Below, piece after piece: positions 1-13,740 of a stretch of DNA of 64,000 bases (position 1 is its first letter; every line of letters starts with the position of its first letter). Source of the DNA: Cyanophora paradoxa (taxonomy: Eukaryota; Glaucocystophyceae; Cyanophorales; Cyanophoraceae); the NCBI GenBank assembly GCA_004431415.1, contig QPMI01000064.1, positions 248,001 to 312,000 of the forward strand, given 5' to 3'. The notes beneath the pieces are model-generated. The model saw only the letters and a list, made by a program, of their open reading frames with translations. It was not told where the DNA came from and made no database searches. Both the position numbers and the translations under genes were made by a program.

Positions 1-3000
1 ATGCTCACGTTTTTGCACGGGAAGCAGCTGTTCTGTATTGGCGAACGAGCACGAGTGAATATACGTTCTGTGAAAGTATGTTCATGAGCGTTCAACGGAC
101 TTGATTTTCGGGTTGGTAGGTGCCAGCTGCAGACATCGATTCCGGTCAACAATTTCGTACACGTGGCACGGGCAACGGTTGAACATGTTCACGGGTAGCG
201 GGCATAATTTACGAAAGGGCGGACCAGGACAATCTATGCAGCTTGTTTGATCGTCGTTCGCGATTTGGCCCTTTGGAGATATCAACGCACAAGACAAATA
301 TTGTTTTTTATCACGTTGTCGAGGCTTTCTATCACCTTGTCGCATTGATCGCACGTCGTGCTTCCTGTCCTCGAGCTGATTTGTCCCTGCGCCGTGCATC
401 AATTAGCCTGATTGTGCATACCAGTAGTTAGCCATCATGATCAATAAGTCCGATCCAACATCAACAAGGCCATCAACAAGCCTGTCCCTGCGATTGACCG
501 CGGGCCGGAGTGGTGGAGTAACGCACGTTCGGGCAGGGCCAGCAAATGCCGTCCTTCTCAAAGTACCCGAGGGAGCAAGGCCTGCGTGCATCGCATCGCG
601 ATCGGCAAAAAAGCGTTCGCTCTCGCGATGAGAGGGAAGCGATACGTCGATGGCCGACCTGCACTCCGTACGGTCGTCTGAACTCTCTGCACCAGCATCG
701 CTATTTCAAGATCGAGGAAGACAGTTAGTCTCGGACGAGGCAAGGTAGGAAAAGGATTGCTGCACCAAGGTATGCATTCTGCTGCTCCAGACGTTTTTGT
801 GAAGAACCGGAATGGGCACTACGAGAGTTCTGATTTTAATGCTAGAGAGACAGCGACGGAGCTGATCATGAATGCAGCACTGACGGCAAGGCACGTCTTG
901 TTTTGCTCCGAACGGTAGCTGCCCTGCGGGCAGGGCTGACAAACATCTTTTGTTAGCAAGCAAGTAGAACCAGATTTACAACAAGGAGAATAAAGTTTTA
1001 CCATGCAATTTTGCCGATCCATGGAGGCGATGAACCCAGGCTGACACATTTCGCAGCTCGGGCTTCCGGAAAATGGAGTCACAGAGTTAATCGGGCACCT
1101 GAAGAACACGAAATCAAGTGTCTGTCAGTGAGAAGTAAAGGATCAGACCGGAGACACCCATCGCTTACTCGATGCAGCTGCCATCACGGACAAAGAATCC
1201 AGGTCTGCACGCCTCGCAAGCCGTGCGCTCGACGTTGGAGACGCGGCCAGCAGGGCACTCATTGCATGTCTTCGCGCCGACGCCGCTGAAGTGCCCGAAG
1301 GGGCACACCATGCACTCACTCATCCCCGCTGCACGGTATCGGCCCGGGAGACATCTGGGGAATTGTTGTCTGTTAGAATACTGTAGAGCGAAAATGGTAG
1401 ACGGCTCAGCGCAGATTTGCGCACGACAGGCAGCTCTGCCTGTCCTCGCTTGCGTAAAAGCCTTCCTCACTGTGGGGCAATAATAAAGCCAAGCAGCAAA
1501 GCTGGTAACGGATAGAAGCGAACCAATCAATGCACGACCCTCCTGCTAGGTATGGATTGTGCGTGTTGCCGGTGCACGCTCTGCAGATTCCATTTTCAGC
1601 GACAGTCCCCTTGCCTGCACACCGCAATGCGGTTCATGTTCAGGTGATATCTGAGTGCAGACCATTAAAGACCGGAACAGACCGCAGGGTGAGCAGAAAG
1701 CTCCATCGGGGCTCGGGACATTCCCGGAAAGACAGATCTCAAAGAAAGCGCTGCCTTCAGGGGCCGCGGCTCCGGTGGGCACTGCAGAGCACGAGGTCAT
1801 CGTCGCGTTCCTGTACGTGCCGCTCTTGCACGCTAAAAAGAAATGTCAGATTCTGATCCGATGCTTGAGGGCCATAAGTGGGTCTAAAGACGACGTACGC
1901 AGGCACGTTTGGCTGTCGGGGGAAGACACCCATCCGACGGGGCAACGGGTGCAGTTTGTCGATCCTAGCAAAGGAGCGATTTCGTTGACTCCGCAACTGC
2001 AACGGACGGTCGCGATACATGTGCATGCAGCTTGATCAAACAGAAAAATTTCGACCTTTCGCAGAAGTCGCCCAGCTGAAACTTTCCTCGGGGACACTCG
2101 GCGCACTCGCTAAGTCCAGCCCTAGGCACCCACCCGGGACTGCAGAACGTAATGTTGACCGCGCCCTCGGGGGCGACCGCTCTTGGAGGAACGGCGTGGC
2201 AGAAGGTCATATTCTCCCCGCGATACGAGCCCGGCCTGCACTTTATACATTGCTGAGCATCCGCTGTCGCCACTTCGCCAAGCTTGCATTCGGTGCAGGA
2301 CTCCGCCGCCTCGCGCGGCGAAACCCAGTTGAGCGGGCACCTGCTCATGATAAATTAAAAGCGGTAAATTCGTGGCTAGAAATTCAAGTACGAAAAGGCT
2401 CACGGAATGCAGGTGCCGCGATCTTTGAAAGATCCTTTCGAGCACTTCATGCACTGCTCCTTCGTCTCGTCGGGCACTTCGCCTGCTGGACAGGGTTTGT
2501 AAACCGCTGAACGTCGCTGGGACACAGCGCCCGCAGGAACAAGCACGCAGGTTGCCATCGACGCATTCCTAAAAGTCCCTGGGATACGCGTGCACGCGTA
2601 CGTGTGAGCTGATTCCACTCCAAACCAAACTTCGGAAGACACTCATGACGAACCTGCCTCACACGGATTGCATGATTGCGCGTCGTCTGCTGCAACCTCT
2701 CCCTCTGCACATTGCTCGCATCTCGAGCTACCCTCCTCTTTTGCATAATGCAGAGCCGGACATCTGAGAGTGGGCGATAATATATATAAATAACCGAGCA
2801 TTACAATTCCCAGTGCCCTTCAGCTTGCGCTCACGAACCGGAGGCAGTACTCGCCCTTCTGATACATTCCTGTGGAACCGAGCCGATTGCTGTCAAGGTA
2901 TGGACGGTAGGAAGATACTTTCATCGTATTAGCTTCATCGTATTATACGCCTCGCCCCATGAAGCCGTGACAAAAGTTCGGCTGCGAAAATCGCGCACCG

Positions 3001-6000
3001 GCCGCGCATTTGGTGCACTCGCTCTTTGCGAGGTTCGGGACGGAGCCGTTCGCGCACAGCGAGTAGTTTGCGGAGCCCTCCGGCGCGTAGGCCCCCGCCG
3101 GCACCGGCGCGCAGTACGTCATGTTCGCCGCGCGATATGTACCTGCGGGCGCGGAGCGCGCGCGAGGTCAGGACATGGCCACGCGTCGCCGGACACTGAC
3201 ATCCCTAGCGCCGCCCTGCGGCGAGCTCGCACTCGAGCAGCAGGCGCCCGCGCACCCGGCCCGCACTTGACGCATGTCTGCGAGTCCGAGGCGGCGATCT
3301 GCCCCAGCGGGCACGCCTCGCACGCCGCCGCCCCGGGCGCGGGCGCGATCGCGTTCAACGGGCACCTGCCCAGAGGCAGTCAACCGCCATGGCCACGCGC
3401 CCGAGGACGCGCGATCGGCTTCGCGAGGGCGAGCGCACCGGAGGCACTCGCGGCCGGCCTTGTGTGTGCCAGCGGGGCAGTCCACGCACTGCGCCCGCAC
3501 GTCGTCCGGGATGCGCCCCGAGGCGCACCACAGGAACGATTTCGCGCCGCGCGGCGCCGCCGCTCCCGAGGGCACCGGCTCGCACGCCGTCATCGAGGCG
3601 TTGCGGAACGTCCCTGCGGCAGGCCGGGCGTCGGGCGGGCGGGCGCGGCGGGCCGGGGGCGGGGCGAAATCGCGATCAGGAGCGGCGGACCAGCCTCGCA
3701 GGGGACGCAGGACTGGGCGTCGTCGGCGGGGACCGTTCCCTCGCCGCAGAGCTCGCACTCGACGCTCCCCTCGTCCTTCGCGAACCGCAGCCCCGAGCAC
3801 CTGCCCGTCCCGCGTGTCAGCAAGGCGCTGGCGCCAGCGCAGCCGGCCGGATCGGGCTGGAGAGGCGGCCTGCAGCGCGCACCGCTGGCACGACTCGCCC
3901 TTCTGGTACGTCCCTGCGGCCCGCAGCAGTCAGCCGCAGCACGCACTAGCTTCATCGTATTATACGCCTCGCCCCATGAAGCCGTGACAAAAGTTCGGCT
4001 GCGAAAATCGCGCACCGGCCGCGCATTTGGTGCACTCGCTCTTTGCGAGGTTCGGGACGGAGCCGTTCGCGCACAGCGAGTAGTTTGCGGAGCCCTCCGG
4101 CGCGTAGGCCCCCGCCGGCACCGGCGCGCAGTACGTCATGTTCGCCGCGCGATATGTACCTGCGGGCGCGGAGCGTGCGCGAGGTCAGGACATGGCCACG
4201 CGTCGCCGGACACTGACATCCCTAGCGCCGCCCTGCGGCGAGCTCGCACTCGAGCAGCAGGCGCCCGCGCACCCGGCCCGCACTTGACGCATGTCTGCGA
4301 GTCCGAGGCGGCGATCTGCCCCAGCGGGCACGCCTCGCACGCCGCCGCCCCGGGCGCGGGCGCGATCGCGTTCAACGGGCACCTGCCCAGAGGCAGTCAA
4401 CCGCCATGGCCACGCGCCCGAGGACGCGCGATCGGCTTCGCGAGGGCGAGCGCACCGGAGGCACTCGCGGCCGGCCTTGTGTGTGCCAGCGGGGCAGTCC
4501 ACGCACTGCGCCCGCACGTCGTCCGGGATGCGCCCCGAGGCGCACCACAGGAACGATTTCGCGCCGCGCGGCGCCGCCGCTCCCGAGGGCACCGGCTCGC
4601 ACGCCGTCATCGAGGCGTTGCGGAACGTCCCTGCGGCAGGCCGGGCGTCGGGCGGGCGGGCGCGGCGGGCCGGGGGCGGGGCGAAATCGCGATCAGGAGC
4701 GGCGGACCAGCCTCGCAGGGGACGCAGGACTGGGCGTCGTCGGCGGGCACCGTCCCCTCGCTGCAGAGCTCGCACTCGACGCTCTCCTCGTCCTTCGCGA
4801 ACCGCAGCCCCGAGCACCTGCCCGTCCCGCGTGTCAGCAAGGCGCTGGTGCGAGCACAGCCGGCCCGATCGGGCTGGCGAGGCCGCCGCCTGCCGTCGCC
4901 TCTGCAGCGCGCACCGCTGGCACGACTCGCCCTTCTGGTGTGTCCCTGCGGCCCGCGGCAGTCAGCCGCAGCGCGCACAGGCTTGATCTGATTATGAGCC
5001 TCGCCCCCATGATGCCGTGACAGAAGTTCGGCTGCGAAAATCGCGCACCGGCCGCGCATTTGGTGCACTCGCTCTTTGCGAGGTTCGGGACGGAGCCGTT
5101 CGCGCACAGCGAGTAGTTTGCGGAGCCCTCCGGCGCGTAGGCCCCCGCCGGCACCGGCGCGCAGTACGTCATGTTCGCCGCGCGATATGTACCTGCGGGC
5201 GCGGAGCGCGCGCGAGGTCAGGACATGGCCACGCGTCGCCGGACACTGACATCCCTAGCGCCGCCCTGCGGCGAGCTCGCACTCGAGCAGCAGGCGCCCG
5301 CGCACCCGGCCCGCACTTGACGCATGTCTGCGAGTCCGAGGCGGCGATCTGCCCCAGCGGGCACGCCTCGCACGCCGCCGCCCCGGGCGCGGGCGCGATC
5401 GCGTTCAACGGGCACCTGCCCAGAGGCAGTCAACCGCCATGGCCACGCGCCCGAGGACGCGCGATCGGCTTCGCGAGGGCGAGCGCACCGGAGGCACTCG
5501 CGGCCGGCCTTGTGTGTGCCAGCGGGGCAGTCCACGCACTGCGCCCGCACGTCGTCCGGGATGCGCCCCGAGGCGCACCACAGGAACGATTTCGCGCCGC
5601 GCGGCGCCGCCGCTCCCGAGGGCACCGGCTCGCACGCCGTCATCGAGGCGTTGCGGAACGTCCCTGCGGCAGGCCGGGCGTCGGGCGGGCGGGCGCGGCG
5701 GGCCGGGGGCGGGGCGAAATCGCGATCAGGAGCGGCGGACCAGCCTCGCAGGGGACGCAGGACTGGGCGTCGTCGGCGGGCACCGTCCCCTCGCCGCAGA
5801 GCTCGCACTCGACGCTCCCCTCGTCCTTCGCGAACCGCAGCCCCGAGCACCTGCCCGTCCCGCGTGTCAGCAAGGCGCTGGCGCCAGCGCAGCCGGCCGG
5901 ATCGGGCTGGAGAGGCAGCCTGCAGCGCGCACCGCTGGCACGACTCGCCCTTCTGGTACGTCCCTGCGGCCCGCAGCAGTCAGCCGCAGCACGCACTAGC

Positions 6001-9000
6001 TTCATCGTATTATACGCCTCGCCCCATGAAGCCGTGACAAAAGTTCGGCTGCGAAAATCGCGCACCGGCCGCGCATTTGGTGCACTCGCTCTTTGCGAGG
6101 TTCGGGACGGAGCCGTTTGCGCACAGCGAGTAGTTTGCGGAGCCCTCCGGCGCGTAGGCCCCCGCCGGCACCGGCGCGCAGTACGTCATGTTCGCCGCGC
6201 GATATGTACCTGCGGGCGCGGAGCGCGCGCGAGGTCAGGACATGGCCACGCGTCGCCGGACACTGACATCCCTAGCGCCGCCCTGCGGCGAGCTCGCACT
6301 CGAGCAGCAGGCGCCCGCGCACCCGGCCCGCACTTGACGCATGTCTGCGAGTCCGAGGCGGCGATCTGCCCCAGCGGGCACGCCTCGCACGCCGCCGCCC
6401 CGGGCGCGGGCGCGATCGCGTTCAACGGGCACCTGCCCAGAGGCAGTCAACCGCCATGGCCACGCGCCCGAGGACGCGCGATCGGCTTCGCGAGGGCGAG
6501 CGCACCGGAGGCACTCGCGGCCGGCCTTGTGTGTGCCGGCGGGGCAGTCCACGCACTGCGCCCGCACGTCGTCCGGGATGCGCCCCGAGGCGCACCACAG
6601 GAACGATTTCGCGCCGCGCGGCGCCGCCGCTCCCGAGGGCACCGGCTCGCACGCCGTCATCGAGGCGTTGCGGAACGTCCCTGCGGCAGGCCGGGCGTCG
6701 GGCGGGCGGGCGCGGCGGGCCGGGGGCGGGGCGAAATCGCGATCAGGAGCGGCGGACCAGCCTCGCAGGGGACGCAGGACTGGGCGTCGTCGGCGGGGAC
6801 CGTTCCCTCGCCGCAGAGCTCGCACTCGACGCTCCCCTCGTCCTTCGCGAACCGCAGCCCCGAGCACCTGCCCGTCCCGCGTGTCAGCAAGGCGCTGGTG
6901 CGAGCACAGCCGGCCCGATCGGGCTGGCGAGGCCGCCGCCTGCCGTCGCCTCTGCAGCGCGCACCGCTGGCACGACTCGCCCTTCTGGTGTGTCCCTGCG
7001 GCCCGCGGCAGTCAGCCGCAGCGCGCACAGGCTTGATCTGATTATGAGCCTCGCCCCCATGATGCCGTGACAGAAGTTCGGCTGCGAAAATCGCGCACCG
7101 GCCGCGCATTTGGTGCACTCGCTCTTTGCGAGGTTCGGGACGGAGCCGTTCGCGCACAGCGAGTAGTTTGCGGAGCCCTCCGGCGCGTAGGCCCCCGCCG
7201 GCACCGGCGCGCAGTACGTCATGTTCGCCGCGCGATATGTACCTGCGGGCGCGGAGCGCGCGCGAGGTCAGGACATGGCCACGCGTCGCCGGACACTGAC
7301 ATCCCTAGCGCCGCCCTGCGGCGAGCTCGCACTCGAGCAGCAGGCGCCCGCGCACCCGGCCCGCACTTGACGCATGTCTGCGAGTCCGAGGCGGCGATCT
7401 GCCCCAGCGGGCACGCCTCGCACGCCGCCGCCCCGGGCGCGGGCGCGATCGCGTTCAACGGGCACCTGCCCAGAGGCAGTCAACCGCCATGGCCACGCGC
7501 CCGAGGACGCGCGATCGGCTTCGCGAGGGCGAGCGCACCGGAGGCACTCGCGGCCGGCCTTGTGTGTGCCGGCGGGGCAGTCCACGCACTGCGCCCGCAC
7601 GTCGTCCGGGATGCGCCCCGAGGCGCACCACAGGAACGATTTCGCGCCGCGCGGCGCCGCCGCTCCCGAGGGCACCGGCTCGCACGCCGTCATCGAGGCG
7701 TTGCGGAACGTCCCTGCGGCAGGCCGGGCGTCGGGCGGGCGGGCGCGGCGGGCCGGGGGCGGGGCGAAATCGCGATCAGGAGCGGCGGACCAGCCTCGCA
7801 GGGGACGCAGGACTGGGCGTCGTCGGCGGGGACCGTTCCCTCACCGCAGAGCTCGCACTCGACGCTCCCCTCGTCCTTCGCGAACCGCAGCCCCGAGCAC
7901 CTGCCCGTCCCGCGTGTCAGCAAGGCGCTGGTGCGAGCACAGCCGGCCCGATCGGGCTGGCGAGGCCGCCGCCTGCCGTCGCCTCTGCAGCGCGCACCGC
8001 TGGCACGACTCGCCCTTCTGGTGTGTCCCTGCGGCCCGCGGCAGTCAGCCGCAGCGCGCACAGGCTTGATCTGATTATGAGCCTCGCCCCCATGATGCCG
8101 TGACAGAAGTTCGGCTGCGAAAATCGCGCACCGGCCGCGCATTTGGTGCACTCGCTCTTTGCGAGGTTCGGGACGGAGCCGTTCGCGCACAGCGAGTAGT
8201 TTGCGGAGCCCTCCGGCGCGTAGGCCCCCGCCGGCACCGGCGCGCAGTACGTCATGTTCGCCGCGCGATATGTGCCTGCAGACGTCAACACGCAGCGCTC
8301 GAAGTCAGCAACTTTGTTCGGGATTGCTGCCCACGCGTGACGGAACACCGAAGCCTCGATCGCGATTTCCTTTCTAAAAGGCACTCACCTGGACCGCATT
8401 CCAGACAGTTCTGTGAGTCCGAAGTTGCCACGTACCCAGGAGGGCAAGTTTCACATTCCGTCGCGCCATAGATAGACGATTTGGAATTGAAGGAGCATCT
8501 GCACCAAAGTCAGGTCTAGAGGGAGGTCTGCGAATTCTTCAATCTGTTTACGCGAACCGTTCACACATCGTCTTGTTGGCGGACAAGAAAGTGCCTTGCG
8601 GGCTGTTTGCCATGGGGCATAAGACTTCAATGAGCGAACGTGTGTTCGGATTAATATTGCTGACCACTTTGTGCACGCGGTAGCTGCTCCAGCCGAAATC
8701 TCGCCAATTGGACATGGGGTGCACTTGCGCAGCGCTCCTGTCCCACGCGGGAATAAGTTAGAAGTAAAGGCTTTCAGAGGCTTTAACGTTATACTCGTAC
8801 CGGGGCTGTTGGAGTACGTCATTGGGGGGCAAGCCGAGCAGACCGAGGCCGCTGGGTATGGGAGAAAGTACCCTTCGGGGCACACTAGAAATGAATTAGC
8901 TCGAGCGAGGCCTGGGGCTCGAAGCGGCTAAACACACGTTTGCAATCCGTTGTCCAGCGGGATGTCTCTGTGAATTCGTTTTCTTTGCAAGGTTTACACG

Positions 9001-9310
9001 GGTCACCGTCACGCTTGGAAAACGTTCCAACAGGGCACTCTGCGAAATTCCGAATTACACAATACCTGGTCGGTAAAGAGAGATCGCAATTAAAATCACA
9101 AACCAAAACAGGAGTAGTGGTCGGGCCCGGTGCCCTCTCGACTGAACGTTCCAGCCGGGCACTTCGTACCTATTCGCTCCTGATCAATCGTAGTAGCATA
9201 TGGTTAATCTTCGACGCACAGTTCGTCGCCCCAGGTCCCGAGAAGGTGCCATTGGGGCAGAAAGGCGCTTCTGTCTCATTCAAGAGACGGCCTTTCGCGC
9301 TGTAGCGACC
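1..9310 (-). CDS. Large cysteine-rich receptor-like gene, module region (3' end outside window)
   Basis: Many short minus-strand exons encode 40-50 residue cysteine-rich modules of the Ephrin-receptor-like/TNFR-like type, with recurring CPxG, CxxCxxG and GTYRxxxMTxC patterns. Clear modules lie near 225-300, 500-580, 850-1105, 1165-1390, 1546-1800, 1850-2100, 2100-2348, 2400-2640, throughout 2930-8275, and near 8451-8885, 8885-9106 and 9200-9300. Frames change between modules and introns separate them, so no single ORF spans the region. Such modules are normally extracellular and disulphide-bonded; a surface receptor or adhesion role is inferred. Exon borders were not resolved and the C-terminus is not in the window. 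I treat all modules as one gene because spacing and strand are continuous, but two adjacent genes are possible. Confidence 0.65.
2930..8275 (-). repeat. Tandem array of 1,017/1,033-bp exon-intron units
   Basis: Five full copies and a partial sixth of one unit lie head to tail. The same point of the unit falls at 2967, 3984, 5017, 6034, 7067 and 8100, giving unit lengths of 1017, 1033, 1017, 1033 and 1033. The two lengths differ mainly near the unit end, where the longer form carries an extra GC-rich stretch. Each unit holds about four cysteine-rich modules on the minus strand separated by introns. Copies differ by only scattered substitutions, which points to recent duplication or homogenisation. 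The array therefore multiplies exons of the surrounding cysteine-rich gene. Confidence 0.9.
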
Positions 9311-9629
9311 TGAAATCGAAAGGAAAGGTCAGCAAGCGCGAACTTTGCCGTAAATGACCATCATACACACCAGGGGGCAAGGGCAAACAATCGACTCCAG
9401 ATCCATCGGTGTCGGCATTTAAGAGACCGTGGTTGAAATACTGATCGTATCGTAATATTAATACTGGTTAGTAACTACCACTATCTAATATAATGGGAGG
9501 GCACCTGCCCAGGAGGGCACTCTGTGAACACTTTGTATAGTCTGGCACTGCGAGTGCGATCCGAAATCAAATGCATGTCAGATCTAGAATCGCTATCGAT
9601 TCCTCGCGAACGCGAGAATGCTTGAACTC

Positions 9630-12600
9630 ACGGACTGTTTGTGTAGAATAGGACATAAGGAGCTTCTGGAAAAGCGGAGGAATAACTGACTTCAAAACCA
9701 GAGTTGCGTTTAAAATAGGGGTCCGGGCTGAAAGATGCCATCCATCTATGCAATGACGAATCTGAGCGAAACGGACTAGCTATAGTCGTCAGCGAATCTG
9801 AACACGCGCACGAGTCGTATTCGGCAACTGTGAGACTCCCGCTGCGTTTGCGGGTGAATCGATTGTCTCCTTGCAAAAACTTGCAAATGAAAGATCCGAC
9901 CTAACTCTGGATGGAAACGACGTCGACGACACAACGATTTTTACTTCCTTGGTACTGATTCCAGCGGGATCCTCGACATCATCAATCTGGAAGATGCATA
10001 ATGAGTCGTTCTTGCGGAACGCCGATCCGGTGCGGGTAATTATAGTATAAGATTTAAAACTTGAACTACCTTCAGCAAAACGGCGGAAGGCACCCTCGAA
10101 CGATAAACACTTTTCCGCAAACGCGACGGCTTGGTCAGCGCAAATACATCTTTCGTCCATTCAATGCTACTCATTGTGTCCGCCTCTGTGTGTCTGCAAT
10201 GAACGTTTTCAGCGCAAGGCACGCGCAACTGCAAGCTTTAGCTATAGATGAAGTGCTATTTGCAGACCTTTCCCTGACAATGTACAACGATCCTACGCGC
10301 GCGTATCCAAGTATGATTAATTAATACAAGCAAACTTAAGGTTGCGCTCAAAGCAGCGTACCCGCTTTGTATGTGACAGCAGGCGCAGAATACCATTCGT
10401 AGTAATTAAGTCGCGTTGGGGTGCCAGACCAATCAAAATCGCCAGGGCATGGGTCATAGTAGCGGCAGCTGTAGAGATTGGGCATTTTCAATCGATCAGA
10501 AGCTTGAGGAGCGGGTCCCCCCATTGCAGACAACATGCGCGACGGTCGCCTGTGATTGACGCCAGCGACCAGGTCAGACAATATATACTAGCGACTGGAG
10601 CTCCGCGCGCGATGCGGTTGCAGTAATAATAAACCTCACCTCATTCGGATAACCTGTACGTGCACGGATCGCGATGTACATTGATGTTAGATCATCTTAC
10701 TAAACAGAGCTCATTATGAATAACAAACCTCGTCCCCCAGAACCAAAAATCCATAATCCCGACCATCTACCCATTTGCCTTCGAGTGCCTTTGCGATCGA
10801 TCGAGAGAAAACGCGGTGTTAATAGACAGGAGCACAGATGAAATTGCATATCGTTGAGCGAACCCCGACACCGGTGCCCGCAGAGCCCGTGTATCCGTTT
10901 TGAATAATGTGTGTGGAGCGCGTATCGACTTCGCGCTGCGCGAGTATAACTGGAGTTCTCGCAGGCAAAACTGTTGTTGTCTCTTTGTTAACGTTCCAAG
11001 TCCAAGCCGAGATAATGTAACGGAAAGCGTCCGGGATCCCACCGCACGGTGAACTGACAATTGTGATGATCATGCATGATGCAATTTCGAATCAGACTAC
11101 AAAAACGCGAGTTCGGTGAATTGAAGAAGAAGCACCGAACGATAGCATGATAGGTGAGAGGACCGCCTTTTGCCGTCCGTCCATCCGATGCCATGGCAAG
11201 CACTGCAAAACTCGGAAGAAGTTTGTACGTGAAAGGAGGCCATCTTGCAGGGTCTTCTTCATCTACGTCGGTGAGATTGTTACGGAGCTTGGCCAAATCT
11301 ACATCCCACGAGAACGGGGCTGAACATCCGATGCTGCTGAGGTTGCCATAGATTTCAAGTTCCAACGACGTTGCCGGCCCCGAAGAGAGATCACTCAAGC
11401 GGCACAGACGAAGCCGCGGAACAGAACGAGCTTCCGAGGCATATTCTCTCCTTTCATTCCAAATGAGCCGATCTTGTTGTCCTTCATAATACGGGTTGGC
11501 CGCGGGTATCCAGTCCCAATAAGTCATGGTTGAAAGGCGAGCCGCATCTTCGAACGTGAAGAATGACCCGAAGTACGCTGTACCACTGACATAATTGGAA
11601 GAATCTAAAATCAGGGAAAAGAGTCGATGTGTACATTTCTGAACATAGATAATTGTCTTTACCGCTGCCAAAATGAGAAGTGACGCAGGTCCATCAAAAA
11701 GGCGGGGCCGAGAAAGCCGGGTTTCGATGAGCGCACGGGCTCGTCTGCCCCTGCTCAAAACTGGTTAGAATCATCGCATAGCATAGAAGTTATAAAATTA
11801 GGCAGTCAGCACACAGATTGGGCAGTTTAGCGTCGACGACGTGTCGTGCACGAAAGCAATTTTCGTTTTGAGATTTTCTTCGAGCACTCTCATATTTGTC
11901 GCCGTCAAATCAGAAGTCTCCCCGCGCCGCAAAATTGAGCCAAGAACATTTGCCTGTGATTGATAATTCAAATTATTTTGAGACGCCCATGGCCAAATAA
12001 GAATGAACTAGTGAACAAGCTTACGTGGAACAAATACGTTTGAGGAGCTGCCGGTCTGCTGTCAATCATGAAGAGGTTGTCGACAAGCCACCTCCACTTG
12101 AACCTGGACAATGCGTCGTCTTTGCGAGGCTTTGAAGATGAAAAGCGCGCCACAAATTTCAGCTTGCGATATAAAATTATTATCTTGGCAACTAACCTAA
12201 TCTATAAACCTCAAAATATTCAAATTAAATGTATGTTGATGGCTTGAAGTTTAAAGCCACGCATGAATTCGAAATGTTGATGGCTTGAAGTTTAAAGCCG
12301 GAAAAAATATCGATAGAGAGAACGCACTTGGCCAGATCCGGCACGCGATTGACGAAGGGCACGGCCTCCCTTTCAGCATATTCTTTCGTTTTCGACAGCA
12401 CGTTATCGAATATACCGAGTGCGGACACATGGGTCTTCAACTCAAAGACAGGAGCGACCCATCTGAACAAAAGTGTGGGGCAAGCAGGGAAAGTGCTCGA
12501 TCGCGGGTATCTATAGATCTAGATACTTACCTAGGATCCGAGACGTTGTTCTTGATGAAATTGTATGGATCGCAGTGGCAAGGCTGGTTCACGAGCGAAC

Positions 12601-13450
12601 CTCTACATTGCGGCGGCGTCCCATAATCGATGTACTCCCAGAGTTGTGTGTCAAGTTGGATCGACTGTGCAACTTTTTTGCCGTAGACCTCTGCACTCCA
12701 TTCCACAGATGAGCCAGAGATCGTGCCGATTGCACTTCCTGTCGGCTCCGCTCTCTTGATAATCGGTTCTCCAAGACAATCTGGCCCCAGTGAGAGCAAG
12801 CAAAAAAATAGATGAGAAGAACATGGCCAACGCTACCAAAAAGAACGTTTGTAAATGCAAGCGCGTGAAAGTGGCGGCAGTCCGCGTACTTCGCGTTGTT
12901 GTTGATGTATTCAGCGTCGCAGGCCCACGTCTCAGTGCAATACGGTCCCCGTTTGCAGCGCTCCGAAGCAGTGGCTGGATCGTAAGCCTGAAAACCTGTA
13001 ACCCTCACCGTGCCAGCATCAATGGTGCCGGAGCCAGCGAGTCCCTGCAGGTAGACTGAAATTGGTTTGAGAGCCCCGGAAGCGCTCTTCGATGCCCACG
13101 TCCCAGGACCAGCCAAGAAGCTTGTGTTTAAGAGTTGATTGCCACGTATATCGAAGTCCTGTGTTGTACGAGTTATAATATTTAATGAACTGAAAACAGT
13201 TACAAATGCTGTAGCGCACTCTACCAGGAAAAGGAGTGAACGTTGAGAAGGAGAACTCGTTTGGAGAAAAGGTTGAATTTGCGAACTGCACGCACGATCG
13301 CGATCGAGCGCGAGTCAGAAGATTCGATAAGCGTAGAGTTTGAACAGCAAATTGGAATTCGAAGCGTAGCTTATATACGCGCGTGCGGAAGCTATATTGT
13401 ACATGAATGTATGCAGGCCTGCCGGCGCCGGCGCCGCGCACGTGCACGTG
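9630..13450 (-). CDS. Upstream exons of the cysteine-rich gene (unrecognised ectodomain)
   Basis: Several minus-strand segments read as protein with GT-AG borders. One exon begins after an acceptor near 13,165 and reads on to a donor near 12,850; a short intron of about 70 bp leads to the next exon, which starts with DCLGEPIIKRAEPTG. Other coding-like stretches lie near 11,000-11,600 (rich in Trp and Tyr, with FTFEDAARLSTMTYWDW), 10,348-10,581 and 9,789-10,160. I recognise no family. Same strand, similar intron style and position upstream of the cysteine-rich modules suggest they form the N-terminal part of that gene, but this linkage is inferred. Exon borders are mostly unresolved. Confidence 0.4.
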
Positions 13451-13740
13451 TACCTACGCGTACTGTACACGTGCACGTGCTATATATAGATATATATATA
13501 TATACTATAAATATAGATATACCACCTGATAGGCCTCGGGACATGGTTAAGCGTGCACGAGTGCGGACGGCGCGCGCGGTTGCATTTATATATGCATATA
13601 TACTATTATACTAGTACTACTGATATGACTGAGTGATCATAAATAATATTAATACGTAAGTAGCTATCAATAGGTTATGCACCCCAGTTGGTTCAGATTT
13701 GCATGCTTTTATGCGTATATACGGTATATACGAACGCACG
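13450..13740. other. AT-rich stretch with short palindromes, no gene seen
   Basis: Alternating TATATA tracts, CGTGCACGTG-type palindromes and short simple repeats fill this stretch. I see no coding signal. It may be an intron of the minus-strand gene or intergenic DNA. Confidence 0.5.

Noticed and set aside
2967-7041. Long plus-strand open frames (674 codons each at 2,967-4,991 and 5,017-7,041)
   Set aside because: They lie antisense to the cysteine-rich modules, start at GTG, are Arg/Ala-rich with no domain, and are open because of high GC and the tandem repeat.
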